Notes: a model not told the origin generated them from the sequence alone. A stretch of 29,086 nt of DNA from Bacillota bacterium (GCA_023418475.1 JAEZZO010000025.1:1-29086); one strand, 5' to 3'. Shown: positions 8,019 to 16,227, counted from the first letter of the stretch. A program made the numbers and translations.

Positions 8019-8774
8019 ATGTTACTGAAAGCAGATAATATACAAAAAAAATTTGACCATACAACTGTATTAAAAGATATATCAATGGAAGTGAATGAGG
8101 GCGAAGTTGTTGCTATCATTGGCCCTTCCGGTTCGGGAAAATCAACATTATTAAGATGTCTGACTCAGCTCGAAAGAGTGGATGGCGGACGCATTGAAGT
8201 ATGTAAAAAATTAATGGTAGATACAGATACTGGTACAGGTTATGCAGACAGTAAGATACTCCATGAAATAATACTTGAGGTTGGTCTTGTATTCCAGAAT
8301 TTTAATCTGTTTCCTCATTATTCAGTCCTTCGCAATATTGTAGATCCACAGGTTAATGTACTGGGTACGGACAAAACGGCTGCTGAAAAGAAAGCAATGG
8401 AACTGCTGGAGCGAATGAATTTAAAAGACAGGGCCAATGCCTATCCTTGTGAGATGTCGGGGGGACAGCAGCAGAGAGTTGCAATAGCAAGAGCCTTGGC
8501 ATTAAACCCAAGAATTCTATTTTTTGATGAACCGACTTCTGCACTTGACCCTGAATTAACAGGAGAAATCTTAAAAGTAATACGTTCTCTTGCAGAAGAT
8601 AAAATGACAATGGTAATTGTAACGCATGAAATGGCGTTTGCAAGGGATGTTGCGGATTGTATCATTTTTATGGATGGAGGGGTTATTGTGGAAGAGGGTA
8701 CCCCCGAAGAGGTATTTGGCAATACAAAAAATCAAAGAACAAAAGAATTTTTACAGCGATTTAATCAGAAGTAA
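8019..8774 (+). CDS. Polar amino-acid ABC transporter ATP-binding protein (GlnQ/HisP type)
   Basis: The 251-residue cytoplasmic ATPase powers the importer. All ABC motifs are intact: Walker A GPSGSGKST (35-43), Q-loop Gln93 in VFQNFNLFPH, signature MSGGQQQR (from 146), Walker B ILFFDE (166-171), D-loop SALD, and the H-loop His203 in VTHE. A short extra loop after residue 64 (DTDTGTGYADSKILHEI) is seen in some GlnQ-like proteins. ATG at 8019 was chosen because GAGAGG lies 6 bases upstream; the in-frame ATG at 7995 has no ribosome site. It ends the operon, before the rimP promoter. Confidence 0.92.
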   Translation: MLLKADNIQKKFDHTTVLKDISMEVNEGEVVAIIGPSGSGKSTLLRCLTQLERVDGGRIEVCKKLMVDTDTGTGYADSKILHEIILEVGLVFQNFNLFPHYSVLRNIVDPQVNVLGTDKTAAEKKAMELLERMNLKDRANAYPCEMSGGQQQRVAIARALALNPRILFFDEPTSALDPELTGEILKVIRSLAEDKMTMVIVTHEMAFARDVADCIIFMDGGVIVEEGTPEEVFGNTKNQRTKEFLQRFNQK

Positions 8775-8823
8775 GTACTTTTTTCACTAATCCAAATTAT
8801 TTGCTGCGAATTAAAATTAATAC

Positions 8824-8852
8824 TTGCAATTATTGGTATCATTTGATATAAT
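8824..8852 (+). promoter_or_regulatory. Promoter of the rimP-nusA-infB operon
   Basis: TTGCAA (8824-8829), 17 bases and the consensus TATAAT (8847-8852) form a strong vegetative promoter. The transcript should begin near 8859, about 160 bases before rimP. A second, weaker TAAAAT (8992-8997) lies just before the gene. The promoter lies upstream of, not after, the hairpin at 8885. Confidence 0.7.
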
Positions 8853-8884
8853 AACAATTGTGCTAAATGATAAGACTAAATGAG

Positions 8885-8913
8885 GAGTGGACGAAAGTCC
8901 ACTCTTATTATTT
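8885..8913 (+). terminator. Terminator-like hairpin in the rimP-nusA leader
   Basis: GAGTGGAC, a GAAA tetraloop and GTCCACTC (8885-8904) form a perfect 8-bp stem followed by an interrupted U-tract (TTATTATTT). It can end read-through from the ATPase gene. Since the operon promoter is upstream of it, it must also be crossed by every rimP transcript starting near 8859, so it may be an attenuator. Confidence 0.7.
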
Positions 8914-9020
8914 GCAGGCATATCAAAAGGATTAAAAGTATAAGAAATGTCTATTTAAAATAAGAACTGCTTTCTAAGTTTTTATTTATGATAAAATGAT
9001 ACAAGAAAGTGAGCGAATAC

Positions 9021-9488
9021 ATGGCTAAGCATGAGGAATATGAGCAAAGGACGGAAAAACTGTTGATGCCTATTCTATCTGAAAATCATTTTGAATTGTA
9101 TGATGTGGAATATGTAAAAGAAGGTGGAAACTGGTTTTTACGTGCTTATATTGACAAAGAGAATGGTATTACGGTGGATGACTGTGAAGTAGTCAGCAGA
9201 GCATTAAGTGATTTACTGGATAAAAATGATTTTATTTCAGAATCTTATATTTTGGAGGTAAGCTCCCCCGGACTTGGAAGACAGCTTAAGAGGGATAAAC
9301 ATTTTGAAAAAAGTATTGGAGAAGAGGTTGAAATAAAATTATATAAAGCGATTAATAAAAAAAAGGATTTTACAGGTATATTAACTTCTTTCAATCAGGA
9401 GGTCATAACAATAGAATTGGATGACCATACTAGGATGGATATTCCCAGAGCAAGTATTGCATCGGTAAGGCTAGCATTTGATTTTTAG
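9021..9488 (+). CDS. rimP: Ribosome maturation factor RimP
   Basis: The 155-residue protein helps assemble the 30S subunit, acting with S12 and the central pseudoknot region of 16S rRNA. ELYDVEYVKEGGNWFLRAYIDKENGITVDDCE is the family N-terminal domain (quoted here only as the stretch near residues 24-55), with the conserved SSPGLGRQL later on, then the Sm-like C-terminal domain. ATG at 9021 gives the start usual for the family (MAKHEEYEQRT); a GTG at 9009 would add four residues and has no ribosome site. It is first in the classic rimP-nusA-ylxR-ylxQ-infB-rbfA operon. The nusA gene follows after a 146-base gap filled by tandem repeats. Confidence 0.95.
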   Translation: MAKHEEYEQRTEKLLMPILSENHFELYDVEYVKEGGNWFLRAYIDKENGITVDDCEVVSRALSDLLDKNDFISESYILEVSSPGLGRQLKRDKHFEKSIGEEVEIKLYKAINKKKDFTGILTSFNQEVITIELDDHTRMDIPRASIASVRLAFDF

Positions 9489-9492
9489 GGCG

Positions 9493-9630
9493 TTATTTGT
9501 TAATAAAATACGTAATTAAGGAGGAATATCCTCCAGGCTAATTACTTGTTAAAAAAATATGTAATTAAGGAGGAATATCCTCCAGGCTAATTACTTGTTA
9601 AAAAAAATATGTAATTAAGGAGGATAAGAG
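9493..9630 (+). repeat. Tandem 49-50-base repeat carrying Shine-Dalgarno hairpins before nusA
   Basis: Nearly 2.8 units of 49-50 bases lie between rimP and nusA, with the marker GTAATTAAGGAGG at 9512, 9561 and 9611. In the first two units GGAGGA-ATA-TCCTCC forms a tight hairpin, extended by GTAATTA with TAATTAC (9512-9545 and 9561-9594). In the third unit the TCCTCC arm is absent and the free AAGGAGG (9617-9623) is the nusA ribosome site. So two masked copies precede one open copy. There is no start codon at usable distance after the masked copies. Confidence 0.92.
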
Positions 9631-9634
9631 AAAA

Positions 9635-10681
9635 ATGGACGGAAACAGGGAACTAATAGAGGCTTTAAACCAGATAGAGAAGGAGAAAGATATCAGTAAG
9701 GATATATTGTTGGAAGCGTTAGAAAATTCATTGGTAGCGGCATGCAAAAATAATTTTGGCAGAGCAGACAATATTAAGGTGAATATTGACAGGGTTACAG
9801 GTGAGGTAAATGTTTATGCAATGAAAGAGGTTGTTGCAGAGGTAACGGATCCTGTTATGCAAATCAGTGCGGCACAAGCCAAGATGAAAGATGCAAGAAA
9901 GGATATTGGCGATATTGTAGCAATAGAAGTCACACCTAAGAACTTCGGCCGAATCGCAGCACAGAAGGCAAAACAGGTAGTAGTTCAAAAAATCCGTGAA
10001 GAGGAAAGAAAAGTTCTTTTTACCCAATATAGCGGAAAAGAAAAGGACATTGTTACGGGAATTGTTCAACGCTATGTAGGAAATAATGTAAGTATTAACC
10101 TTGGTAAAGTAGACGCAGTTCTGACAGAAAATGAGCAGGTTAGAGGAGAGGTCTTTAGACCTACAGACCGCATAAAGTTGTATGTACTGGAAGTGAAAGA
10201 TACGACAAAAGGTCCTAGAATTACTGTTTCCAGAACACATCCGGAGCTTGTGAAGAGACTATTTGAAGCAGAGGTTACGGAGATACAGGATGGCACGGTA
10301 GAAATCAAAAGCATTTCCAGAGAAGCCGGATCCAGAACGAAAATGGCAGTATGGAGTAACAATCCAGATGTTGATGCGGTTGGAGCTTGTGTCGGATTAA
10401 ATGGTGCGAGAGTAAATACTATAGTGAATGAACTTAGAAATGAAAAGATAGATATCATAAACTGGAGCAATGATCCGGCAAAATTAATCGAAAATGCGTT
10501 AAGTCCTGCTAAAGTAGTATCAGTTACTGTTGAGGAGGATGAAAAAAGTGCCAGAGTAATTGTTCCTGATTATCAATTATCTCTTGCAATCGGTAAGGAG
10601 GGACAAAACGCAAGGCTTGCTGCAAAACTGACAGGATATAAAATTGATATTAAAAGTGAATCACAAAGTATGGGATATTAA
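9635..10681 (+). CDS. nusA: Transcription termination/antitermination factor NusA
   Basis: This 348-residue RNA-polymerase-binding protein promotes pausing and intrinsic termination. The N-terminal polymerase-binding domain (about 1-130) opens with the family start (ELIEALNQIEKEK and ALENSLVAACKNNFG). An S1 domain lies at about 135-200 (VTGIVQRYVGNNVSINLG). Two KH domains follow: VGACVGLNGARV near 250, and SLAIGKEGQNARLAAKLTGYK near the end. It lacks the acidic C-terminal repeats of proteobacterial NusA, as is normal in Firmicutes. GGAGG (9619-9623) is 11 bases from the ATG, a rather long spacing, and is the last unit of the tandem repeat. NusA may regulate its own operon at the hairpin near 8885. 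Confidence 0.96.
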   Translation: MDGNRELIEALNQIEKEKDISKDILLEALENSLVAACKNNFGRADNIKVNIDRVTGEVNVYAMKEVVAEVTDPVMQISAAQAKMKDARKDIGDIVAIEVTPKNFGRIAAQKAKQVVVQKIREEERKVLFTQYSGKEKDIVTGIVQRYVGNNVSINLGKVDAVLTENEQVRGEVFRPTDRIKLYVLEVKDTTKGPRITVSRTHPELVKRLFEAEVTEIQDGTVEIKSISREAGSRTKMAVWSNNPDVDAVGACVGLNGARVNTIVNELRNEKIDIINWSNDPAKLIENALSPAKVVSVTVEEDEKSARVIVPDYQLSLAIGKEGQNARLAAKLTGYKIDIKSESQSMGY

Positions 10682-10713
10682 TAGAATTCCAGCGGAATTG
10701 AGGATGTGAGAAT

Positions 10714-11001
10714 TTGGCAAAAAAATTACCATTAAGAATGTGTACCGGATGCGGTGAAATGAAAGCAAAAAAAGAAATGATCCGTGTTTTGAAAACTCCT
10801 GAGGAGGAGATTGTAATTGATGCAACCGGTAAGAAAAACGGCAGAGGAGCATATTTATGCTGCTCACTTGCTTGCTTACAGAAGGCTGTGAGGACAAAGG
10901 GCCTGGAACGTTCTCTTAAGGTTAGCATTCCAAAGGAAATAGTTGAAACATTGGAGAAGGAGATGATTTCGCTTGAATCCGGAAGAAAAGAAGGTATTTA
11001 A
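10714..11001 (+). CDS. ylxR: YlxR (RnpM) RNA-binding protein
   Basis: The 95-residue DUF448 protein begins AKKLPLRMCTGCGEMKAKKEMIRV, the family signature (residues 2-25), with Cys10 and Cys13. It also has GRGAYLC and the downstream Cys-rich LACLQKAV. In Bacillus subtilis the homologue is reported to interact with RNase P, hence the name RnpM; the role here is inferred. The start is TTG at 10714, after a GAGGATGTGAG ribosome region. It overlaps ylxQ by 29 bases, which suggests translational coupling. Confidence 0.9.
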   Translation: MAKKLPLRMCTGCGEMKAKKEMIRVLKTPEEEIVIDATGKKNGRGAYLCCSLACLQKAVRTKGLERSLKVSIPKEIVETLEKEMISLESGRKEGI

Positions 11002-11332
11002 CCTGTTAGGGATCGCAACAAAATCGCGTAATTTGGCTAGTGGAGAATTTTCTACAGAAAAAGCGGTGAAAGAACATAAGGCAGCTTTAGTTATTGTAGC
11101 AAAGGATGCATCAGATAATACAAAGAAAATGTTTACCAACATGTGTACTTACTATAATGTACCAATTTACTTATTTGGTGAAAAAAACGACTTGGGTCAT
11201 GCAATGGGTAAAGAATTTCGCGCTTCTTTGGCAGTGTTTGACAAGGGCTTGGCAGATGCAATTGAAAAGATACTGAAAATGATGCAAGGAGAGAACGGAG
11301 GTAGTAAGTATGGCAAAAATGAAAATCTTTGA
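10973..11332 (+). CDS. ylxQ: YlxQ, L7Ae-family ribosomal protein-like
   Basis: The 119-residue protein has the L7Ae/L30e fold that binds kink-turn RNA: LLGIATKSRNLASGE near the N-terminus, then ALVIVAKDASDNT and a conserved NVPIYLFGEKNDLGHAMGK stretch. Its start is TTG at 10973, inside the end of ylxR, with AGAAGGAG about 10 bases upstream. The end overlaps infB by 23 bases. The basic Gly/Asn/Lys tail after residue 105 is probably constrained by that overlap. Its exact cellular role is not settled. Confidence 0.88.
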   Translation: MNPEEKKVFNLLGIATKSRNLASGEFSTEKAVKEHKAALVIVAKDASDNTKKMFTNMCTYYNVPIYLFGEKNDLGHAMGKEFRASLAVFDKGLADAIEKILKMMQGENGGSKYGKNENL

Positions 11333-14300
11333 GTTAAAAAATGAAATAAATAATATTACGAAAGGCTCATTGGAAAGCAAAGATATTTTGGACTTTGTGG
11401 AGAAGAGCTTTGGCGTAAAGAAAACACACAGCAGCAATTTGGAAGATAATGAGGTGGCTTATATAAAAAATTATTATGTTCAGGCAAGTAAGACATCTCA
11501 GTCAGTGAAAACAGCACAGACTACTCCGACTGCTTCGCATCAAAATCACCAGGCAAAGCCTGTGGCAACTGCTGTTCATACACCTGCAGCAAGACCGGAA
11601 GGAAATACTTTGAGCAATCAGTCAGTTAATCATCAAAAAACAGCCGGTCAAAATCAGACACGACAATCATTTTCCGGAGAACATGCAGTACAGGGAACAA
11701 GAAATTCAACAGGACAAAATACCGTGCGTACAGGACAAAACAGTGCAGTTCAAAGCAGTGTAGTACAAAGTAGTGCAGTACAAAGCAGTGCATTACAAAA
11801 TATAAGTGCAGGACAAAATAGTTCCGTACAGAATATACAAAAACCGGCATCAACCATTCAGAATGCTGAAAAACAGCCGGGACACAATAATGGTCAAAAA
11901 GCATATGATCAAGCGCATAAGGGGATAACGGGACAAAAACCCGCAGGAGGACAAGGCATAATGAAGCAAGGACAACAAGGATATCAAGGCCAGCAAGGCA
12001 GACCATCAGGTGAGGCTAACCTATCAAGTGAAGAAAAAACATCTAATAATGGTCAGGGATATCAGAGTTCTCATAATACTGGTAGATCAACAGGAGAGCA
12101 GGAACAAAATAATACTGCTTACCGGTCGGGCAACAGACCTTCCTACGAAGGAAGAACATCCAGTGATGGTAACCAGGAGCAAAGATCTCAAAACAGACCT
12201 TCCTATGAAGGAAGATCAACGGAAGAAGGAAGATCCTATAATGATGGTCAGAAACCACAATACCGGTCATCAGGGGAAGGCTATCAGGGAAATAGACCAT
12301 CCGGACAGGGTTACCAGGGAAACAGACCCTCAGGAGAAGGTTATCAGGGAAACAGACCATCCGGACAGGGTTATCAGGGAAACAGACCATCCGGTGAAGG
12401 TTATCAGGGTAACAGAGGACAGGGCGGCGTACGTTCTGGTGCACCGGGCGGCCAAAACAGAGGCGGCTATGGTCAATCAGGCTATTCAAGACCGAGTAAT
12501 GGTCAGAGACCGGGTGGAGGTTATAATTCACGCGGCTTTGAAGACATGAATAAAGATGATGACGATAAGCCAAGCTATGGCAACAGATCAGCGCAGGGCA
12601 GAAAAACTACGGGAAGACCTGGTGAAAGAAAGACATTCGATCAGCAGATTTTAGATCAAAAAGTAGCGGAAAAGAATGATAACAGCAACAAGAGAAACAG
12701 AGACAGGATTAATAAAGAAAAGAACTATAAAGAAAAAAATCTTATAGAACGTGACGACGATAAAGCTGCAATTAAAGTGAAAGTTGCTCCTAAAAAAGGT
12801 CAGTTTATACAACCAAAACCGATTCAGATAATTGAAGAGGAGATTAAGGTAATTCAGCTTCCGGAAGTATTAACCATTAAGGAATTGGCTGATAAGATGA
12901 AAAAACCTTCCGCAGCTTTAATTAAAAAACTTTTCCTTGCCGGTAAGATTGTTACACTTAATCAGGAAATAACCTACGAAGAGGCAGAAGAAATTGCTTT
13001 GGAATATGAAATTATTGCAGAGAAGGAAGTTAAGGTTAATGTAATTGAGGAATTACTGAAGGAAGAGGAAGAAGATCCCGATACCATGAAAAAACGCCCT
13101 CCGGTTGTTTGTGTTATGGGTCATGTTGATCACGGAAAAACCTCTCTTTTGGATGCAATCAGGGAAACAAATGTTACCTCAAGAGAAGCCGGAGGAATTA
13201 CGCAGCATATCGGAGCATATGTTGTTGAAGTGAACGGTGAGAAAATCACTTTCCTTGATACACCGGGACATGAAGCATTTACTTCCATGCGTAAACGTGG
13301 TGCAAATTCCACAGATATTGCTATTCTTGTGGTTGCTGCAGATGATGGCGTTATGCCGCAGACAGTGGAAGCTATTAACCATGCTAAGGCTGCCGGAGTG
13401 CAGATTATTGTTGCAATTAATAAAATTGATAAGCCGAGTGCCAATATTGAGCGAGTAAAACAGGAGCTTACCGAATATGAATTAGTCGCTGAGGATTGGG
13501 GCGGCGATACAATATTTGTTCCGGTATCCGCTCATACGAAGGAAGGTATTGACCAATTACTGGAAATGATATTGCTGACTGCCGAAATGGTTGAGTTAAA
13601 AGCTAACCCGAATCGAAATGCAAGAGGTATCGTCATTGAAGCGGAACTTGATAAGGGAAGAGGACCGGTAGCAACTATCCTGGTTCAAAAAGGTACCCTG
13701 TATGTCGGTGACAATATTGCGGTAGGGTCTGCCTTTGGTAAGGTTCGTGCCATGATGGATGATAAGGGTAGAAGAGTTAAGGAAGCAACTCCTTCTACAC
13801 CGGTTGAAATACTTGGACTGAATGAAGTTCCTGATGCCGGAGAAACTTTCCTTGCTACAGATAGTGAGAAGGAAGCAAGAAACATTGCCGAAACCTATTT
13901 GGCACAGAGTAAAGAAAAATTAATTGCAGATACCAAAGCAAAATTATCTCTTGACGGTCTGTTTTCACAGATTCAGGCAGGTAATATTAAAGAATTAAAC
14001 TTAATTATTAAAGCGGATGTACAGGGTTCTGTAGAAGCCATGAAGCAAAGCCTTATGAAACTAAGCAATGCAGAGGTAGCAGTGCGTATTATTCATAGCG
14101 GTGTTGGTTCTATCAATGAATCAGATGTTATTCTTGCGAGCACATCCAACGGAATCATTATTGGTTTTAATGTAAGACCTGATAATGCGGCAAAGGAAAC
14201 AGCAGAACGTGAAAATGTCGACGTAAAGCTTTATAAAGTTATTTATGATGCAATCAACGATATAGAAGCAGCGATGAAGGGAATGCTTGATCCGATCTTT

Positions 14301-14594
14301 GAGGAAAGAATAATCGGTCATGCTGAGATTCGTATGACCTTTAAGGCATCCGGAGTTGGTACAATTGCAGGTTCCTATGTACTTGACGGTAAAATTGTCA
14401 GGGGTTGTAAGGCCAGAGTGTTTAGAGATAATTCGATGATTTATGAAGGCAGCCTTGCGTCCTTGAAGAGATTTCAGGATGATGTGAAAGAAGTTGCAAC
14501 CGGCTATGAATGTGGTCTTGTTTTTGAGAAATTCAATGATGTGAAAGAAGGCGACAAAGTAGAGGTTTATATTATGGCAGAGGTGCCAAGATAG
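11310..14594 (+). CDS. infB: Translation initiation factor IF2 with a very long low-complexity N-terminus
   Basis: IF2 is the GTPase that brings initiator fMet-tRNA to the 30S subunit and promotes subunit joining. The product has 1094 residues. An IF2_N-like domain (about 1-55) is followed by about 390 residues rich in Gln, Gly, Asn, Ser, Arg and Tyr. A charged linker and a second IF2_N domain (LTIKELADKMKKPSAALIKKL) come next. The G domain is intact: G1 GHVDHGKT (604-611), G3 DTPGHEAF, G4 NKID, G5 SAHTKEG. Domains II-IV follow, ending in the C1/C2 tRNA-binding region. The ATG has GGAGG 8 bases before it and overlaps ylxQ. The low-complexity part is unusually long and contains exact repeats. 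Confidence 0.97.
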   Translation: MAKMKIFELKNEINNITKGSLESKDILDFVEKSFGVKKTHSSNLEDNEVAYIKNYYVQASKTSQSVKTAQTTPTASHQNHQAKPVATAVHTPAARPEGNTLSNQSVNHQKTAGQNQTRQSFSGEHAVQGTRNSTGQNTVRTGQNSAVQSSVVQSSAVQSSALQNISAGQNSSVQNIQKPASTIQNAEKQPGHNNGQKAYDQAHKGITGQKPAGGQGIMKQGQQGYQGQQGRPSGEANLSSEEKTSNNGQGYQSSHNTGRSTGEQEQNNTAYRSGNRPSYEGRTSSDGNQEQRSQNRPSYEGRSTEEGRSYNDGQKPQYRSSGEGYQGNRPSGQGYQGNRPSGEGYQGNRPSGQGYQGNRPSGEGYQGNRGQGGVRSGAPGGQNRGGYGQSGYSRPSNGQRPGGGYNSRGFEDMNKDDDDKPSYGNRSAQGRKTTGRPGERKTFDQQILDQKVAEKNDNSNKRNRDRINKEKNYKEKNLIERDDDKAAIKVKVAPKKGQFIQPKPIQIIEEEIKVIQLPEVLTIKELADKMKKPSAALIKKLFLAGKIVTLNQEITYEEAEEIALEYEIIAEKEVKVNVIEELLKEEEEDPDTMKKRPPVVCVMGHVDHGKTSLLDAIRETNVTSREAGGITQHIGAYVVEVNGEKITFLDTPGHEAFTSMRKRGANSTDIAILVVAADDGVMPQTVEAINHAKAAGVQIIVAINKIDKPSANIERVKQELTEYELVAEDWGGDTIFVPVSAHTKEGIDQLLEMILLTAEMVELKANPNRNARGIVIEAELDKGRGPVATILVQKGTLYVGDNIAVGSAFGKVRAMMDDKGRRVKEATPSTPVEILGLNEVPDAGETFLATDSEKEARNIAETYLAQSKEKLIADTKAKLSLDGLFSQIQAGNIKELNLIIKADVQGSVEAMKQSLMKLSNAEVAVRIIHSGVGSINESDVILASTSNGIIIGFNVRPDNAAKETAERENVDVKLYKVIYDAINDIEAAMKGMLDPIFEERIIGHAEIRMTFKASGVGTIAGSYVLDGKIVRGCKARVFRDNSMIYEGSLASLKRFQDDVKEVATGYECGLVFEKFNDVKEGDKVEVYIMAEVPR
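12279..12416 (+). repeat. In-frame 30-base tandem repeat within infB
   Basis: Four full copies and one partial copy of a 30-base unit encode GYQGNRPSGQ or GYQGNRPSGE (IF2 residues 324-369). The last residue alternates Gln, Glu, Gln, Glu, so the higher-order period is 60 bases. An earlier 15-base repeat at 11751-11795 encodes QSSxV-type units, and AACAGACCTTCCTAYGAAGG occurs twice (near 12132 and 12191). Confidence 0.92.
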
Positions 14595-14647
14595 GTTTAC
14601 CTTGGCAGATGGAAGCAGGACATCAGGTAAATCGGAAGATGGTCCGG

Positions 14648-14667
14648 TGAACCGGCTTGCCGGTTCA
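14648..14667 (+). promoter_or_regulatory. GC-rich hairpin in the infB-rbfA gap
   Basis: TGAACCGGC, TT, GCCGGTTCA is a perfect 9-bp inverted repeat (a 4-base loop is likely once the innermost pair opens). No T-run follows, so it is not a normal terminator. It could act as a pause, processing or stability site in the operon transcript. Confidence 0.55.
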
Positions 14668-14707
14668 TCCCGGATTTGTTCCAACTGGAAAGGTAATGGT
14701 GAATTTT

Positions 14708-15184
14708 ATGAGGAAAAATAGTATTAAGAACACCCGAATTAATGGTGAGGTACAAAAGGAACTTAGCACTTTAATCAGCAGGGAAATAAAAGATCCGAGA
14801 ATCAATCCTATGACTTCTGTTGTAGCAGTTGAAGTATCGCCTGATTTAAAGACAGCAAAGGTATATATCAGTGTTTTGGGAGATGAAGAATCGAAAACAT
14901 CTACTCTGCGCGGTTTAAAAAGCGCTGCCTCCTTTATGCGCAGCCAGTTAGCAAGGACGTTAAACTTAAGAAATACACCGGAACTTACCTTTGTAATTGA
15001 TAACTCCATAGAATATGGAGTTCATATGTCAAAATTAATTAATGAAGTGAATAAAAATACCTCCGCCGGTACACAAAGACCTTCACAGGGAGAAGACTTT
15101 GAGGAAGACAATGACCTTGAAGAGGAGGAAGCTAGCGAGGACGCGGAGGATGCTTCGGTAGATACAGAAGAAGATAACCGTTAA
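14708..15184 (+). CDS. rbfA: Ribosome-binding factor A with an acidic tail
   Basis: The protein of about 158 residues binds the immature 30S subunit near the 5' helix of 16S rRNA. The KH-like domain is typical: RKNSIKNTRINGEVQKEL at the start, DPRINPMTSVVAVEVSPDL, KVYISVLG, and LRNTPELTFVIDNSIEYG. After the usual end near residue 120 there is a tail of about 35 residues made mostly of Glu and Asp. ATG at 14708 gives the family N-terminus, with GGTG 6 bases upstream. An in-frame GTG at 14699 has GGAAAGG 5 bases before it and could be the true start (three residues longer). Confidence 0.93.
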   Translation: MRKNSIKNTRINGEVQKELSTLISREIKDPRINPMTSVVAVEVSPDLKTAKVYISVLGDEESKTSTLRGLKSAASFMRSQLARTLNLRNTPELTFVIDNSIEYGVHMSKLINEVNKNTSAGTQRPSQGEDFEEDNDLEEEEASEDAEDASVDTEEDNR

Positions 15185-15210
15185 ACTGTCAATGAAGAGG
15201 ATGAGCATTT

Positions 15211-16188
15211 ATGAAAAAAATTAATGCAGAATTAATCGGTACTAAGAAAATCGCAATTGCAGGGCATATCAGACCGGATGGTGACTGCGTAGGTTCCTGT
15301 ACGGCTCTTTACCTGTACCTGCAGCGGAATATGGAGGAGCTTGGTCTTGAGAAAGTGGATGTTTACCTGGAGCGATTTGGAAATGAATTTCATATTCTTA
15401 CCGGAGTAGATGAAATCAAACATTCTTATGAAACAGATGAAGTTTATGACGTATTTATTTCTCTTGACTGTGGTAGCTTGGATCGTTTGGGGAATGCATT
15501 AAAATTTTTTGAAACAGCAAAAAAGACAATTAATATTGACCACCATATCAGTAATCAGATGTTTGCTCAGGAAAATCATGTGGTAGCCGATGCTTCTTCA
15601 ACCTGCGAAGTTCTTTTTTACTTAATGGAGGAAGAATTAATAACGAAGGAAATTGCAGAAGCATTATACGTCGGCATCATTCATGATACCGGAGTTTTCA
15701 AACATTCCAATACCTCTGAGAAAACAATGATTACAGCAGGTAAGTTAATCGGGAAGGGAATTAATGGTTCCTATTTAATTGATGAATCATTTTATTCCAA
15801 AACTTATATGCAAAATCAGATTTTAGGACGTTGTTTGATGGAAAGTATCCTGGTTCTTGACGGATTAGTGGTTTTTGCTTCCATTAACAAGAAAATGCTG
15901 GATTTTTACGGAGCCTCCACTTCGGATTTAGATGGAATAATCGATCAGCTTCGTGTCACAAAGGGCACGGAAGTAGCTATTTTTGTATATGAGACAAATA
16001 TTCATGAATTTAAAGTAAGCATGAGATCGAACGGAGAAGTAAATGTAAGCAAAATAGCTGTTTATTTTGGAGGAGGAGGTCACATCAAAGCGGCTGGATT
16101 TACGATGTCCGGAACGGTATATGATGTCATTAATAATTTGACGCCCCATATAGAGATACAGTTGAAGGAATTAGGAATACGAAATTAA
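15211..16188 (+). CDS. nrnA: DHH phosphoesterase NrnA (nanoRNase/pAp phosphatase)
   Basis: The 325-residue enzyme is predicted to degrade very short RNAs to mononucleotides and to remove the 3' phosphate from pAp. DHH-domain metal motifs are present: HIRPDGDCVGS (near 19-29), SLDCGS, IDHHISN and GIIHDTGVFKHSNT. The DHHA1 substrate domain ends with GGGGHIKAAGF. Length and both domains agree with the family. It starts 26 bases after rbfA with a GAGG ribosome site, and its place between rbfA and truB is common in Firmicutes. It complements PNPase, encoded downstream, whose products include short oligonucleotides. Confidence 0.92.
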   Translation: MKKINAELIGTKKIAIAGHIRPDGDCVGSCTALYLYLQRNMEELGLEKVDVYLERFGNEFHILTGVDEIKHSYETDEVYDVFISLDCGSLDRLGNALKFFETAKKTINIDHHISNQMFAQENHVVADASSTCEVLFYLMEEELITKEIAEALYVGIIHDTGVFKHSNTSEKTMITAGKLIGKGINGSYLIDESFYSKTYMQNQILGRCLMESILVLDGLVVFASINKKMLDFYGASTSDLDGIIDQLRVTKGTEVAIFVYETNIHEFKVSMRSNGEVNVSKIAVYFGGGGHIKAAGFTMSGTVYDVINNLTPHIEIQLKELGIRN

Positions 16189-16227
16189 GGTCATACCGGA
16201 CAAGCATCTGGTTAGGAGCGCAGGCAA

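Noticed and set aside
9493..9630. CRISPR-like array before nusA
   Set aside because: The units are directly tandem with no unique spacers and are explained by a duplicated leader segment.
12010..12549. Long open frame overlapping infB in another frame, with repeated ETDHP-like segments
   Set aside because: It is a by-product of the in-frame repeats in infB; there is no ribosome site or family match.
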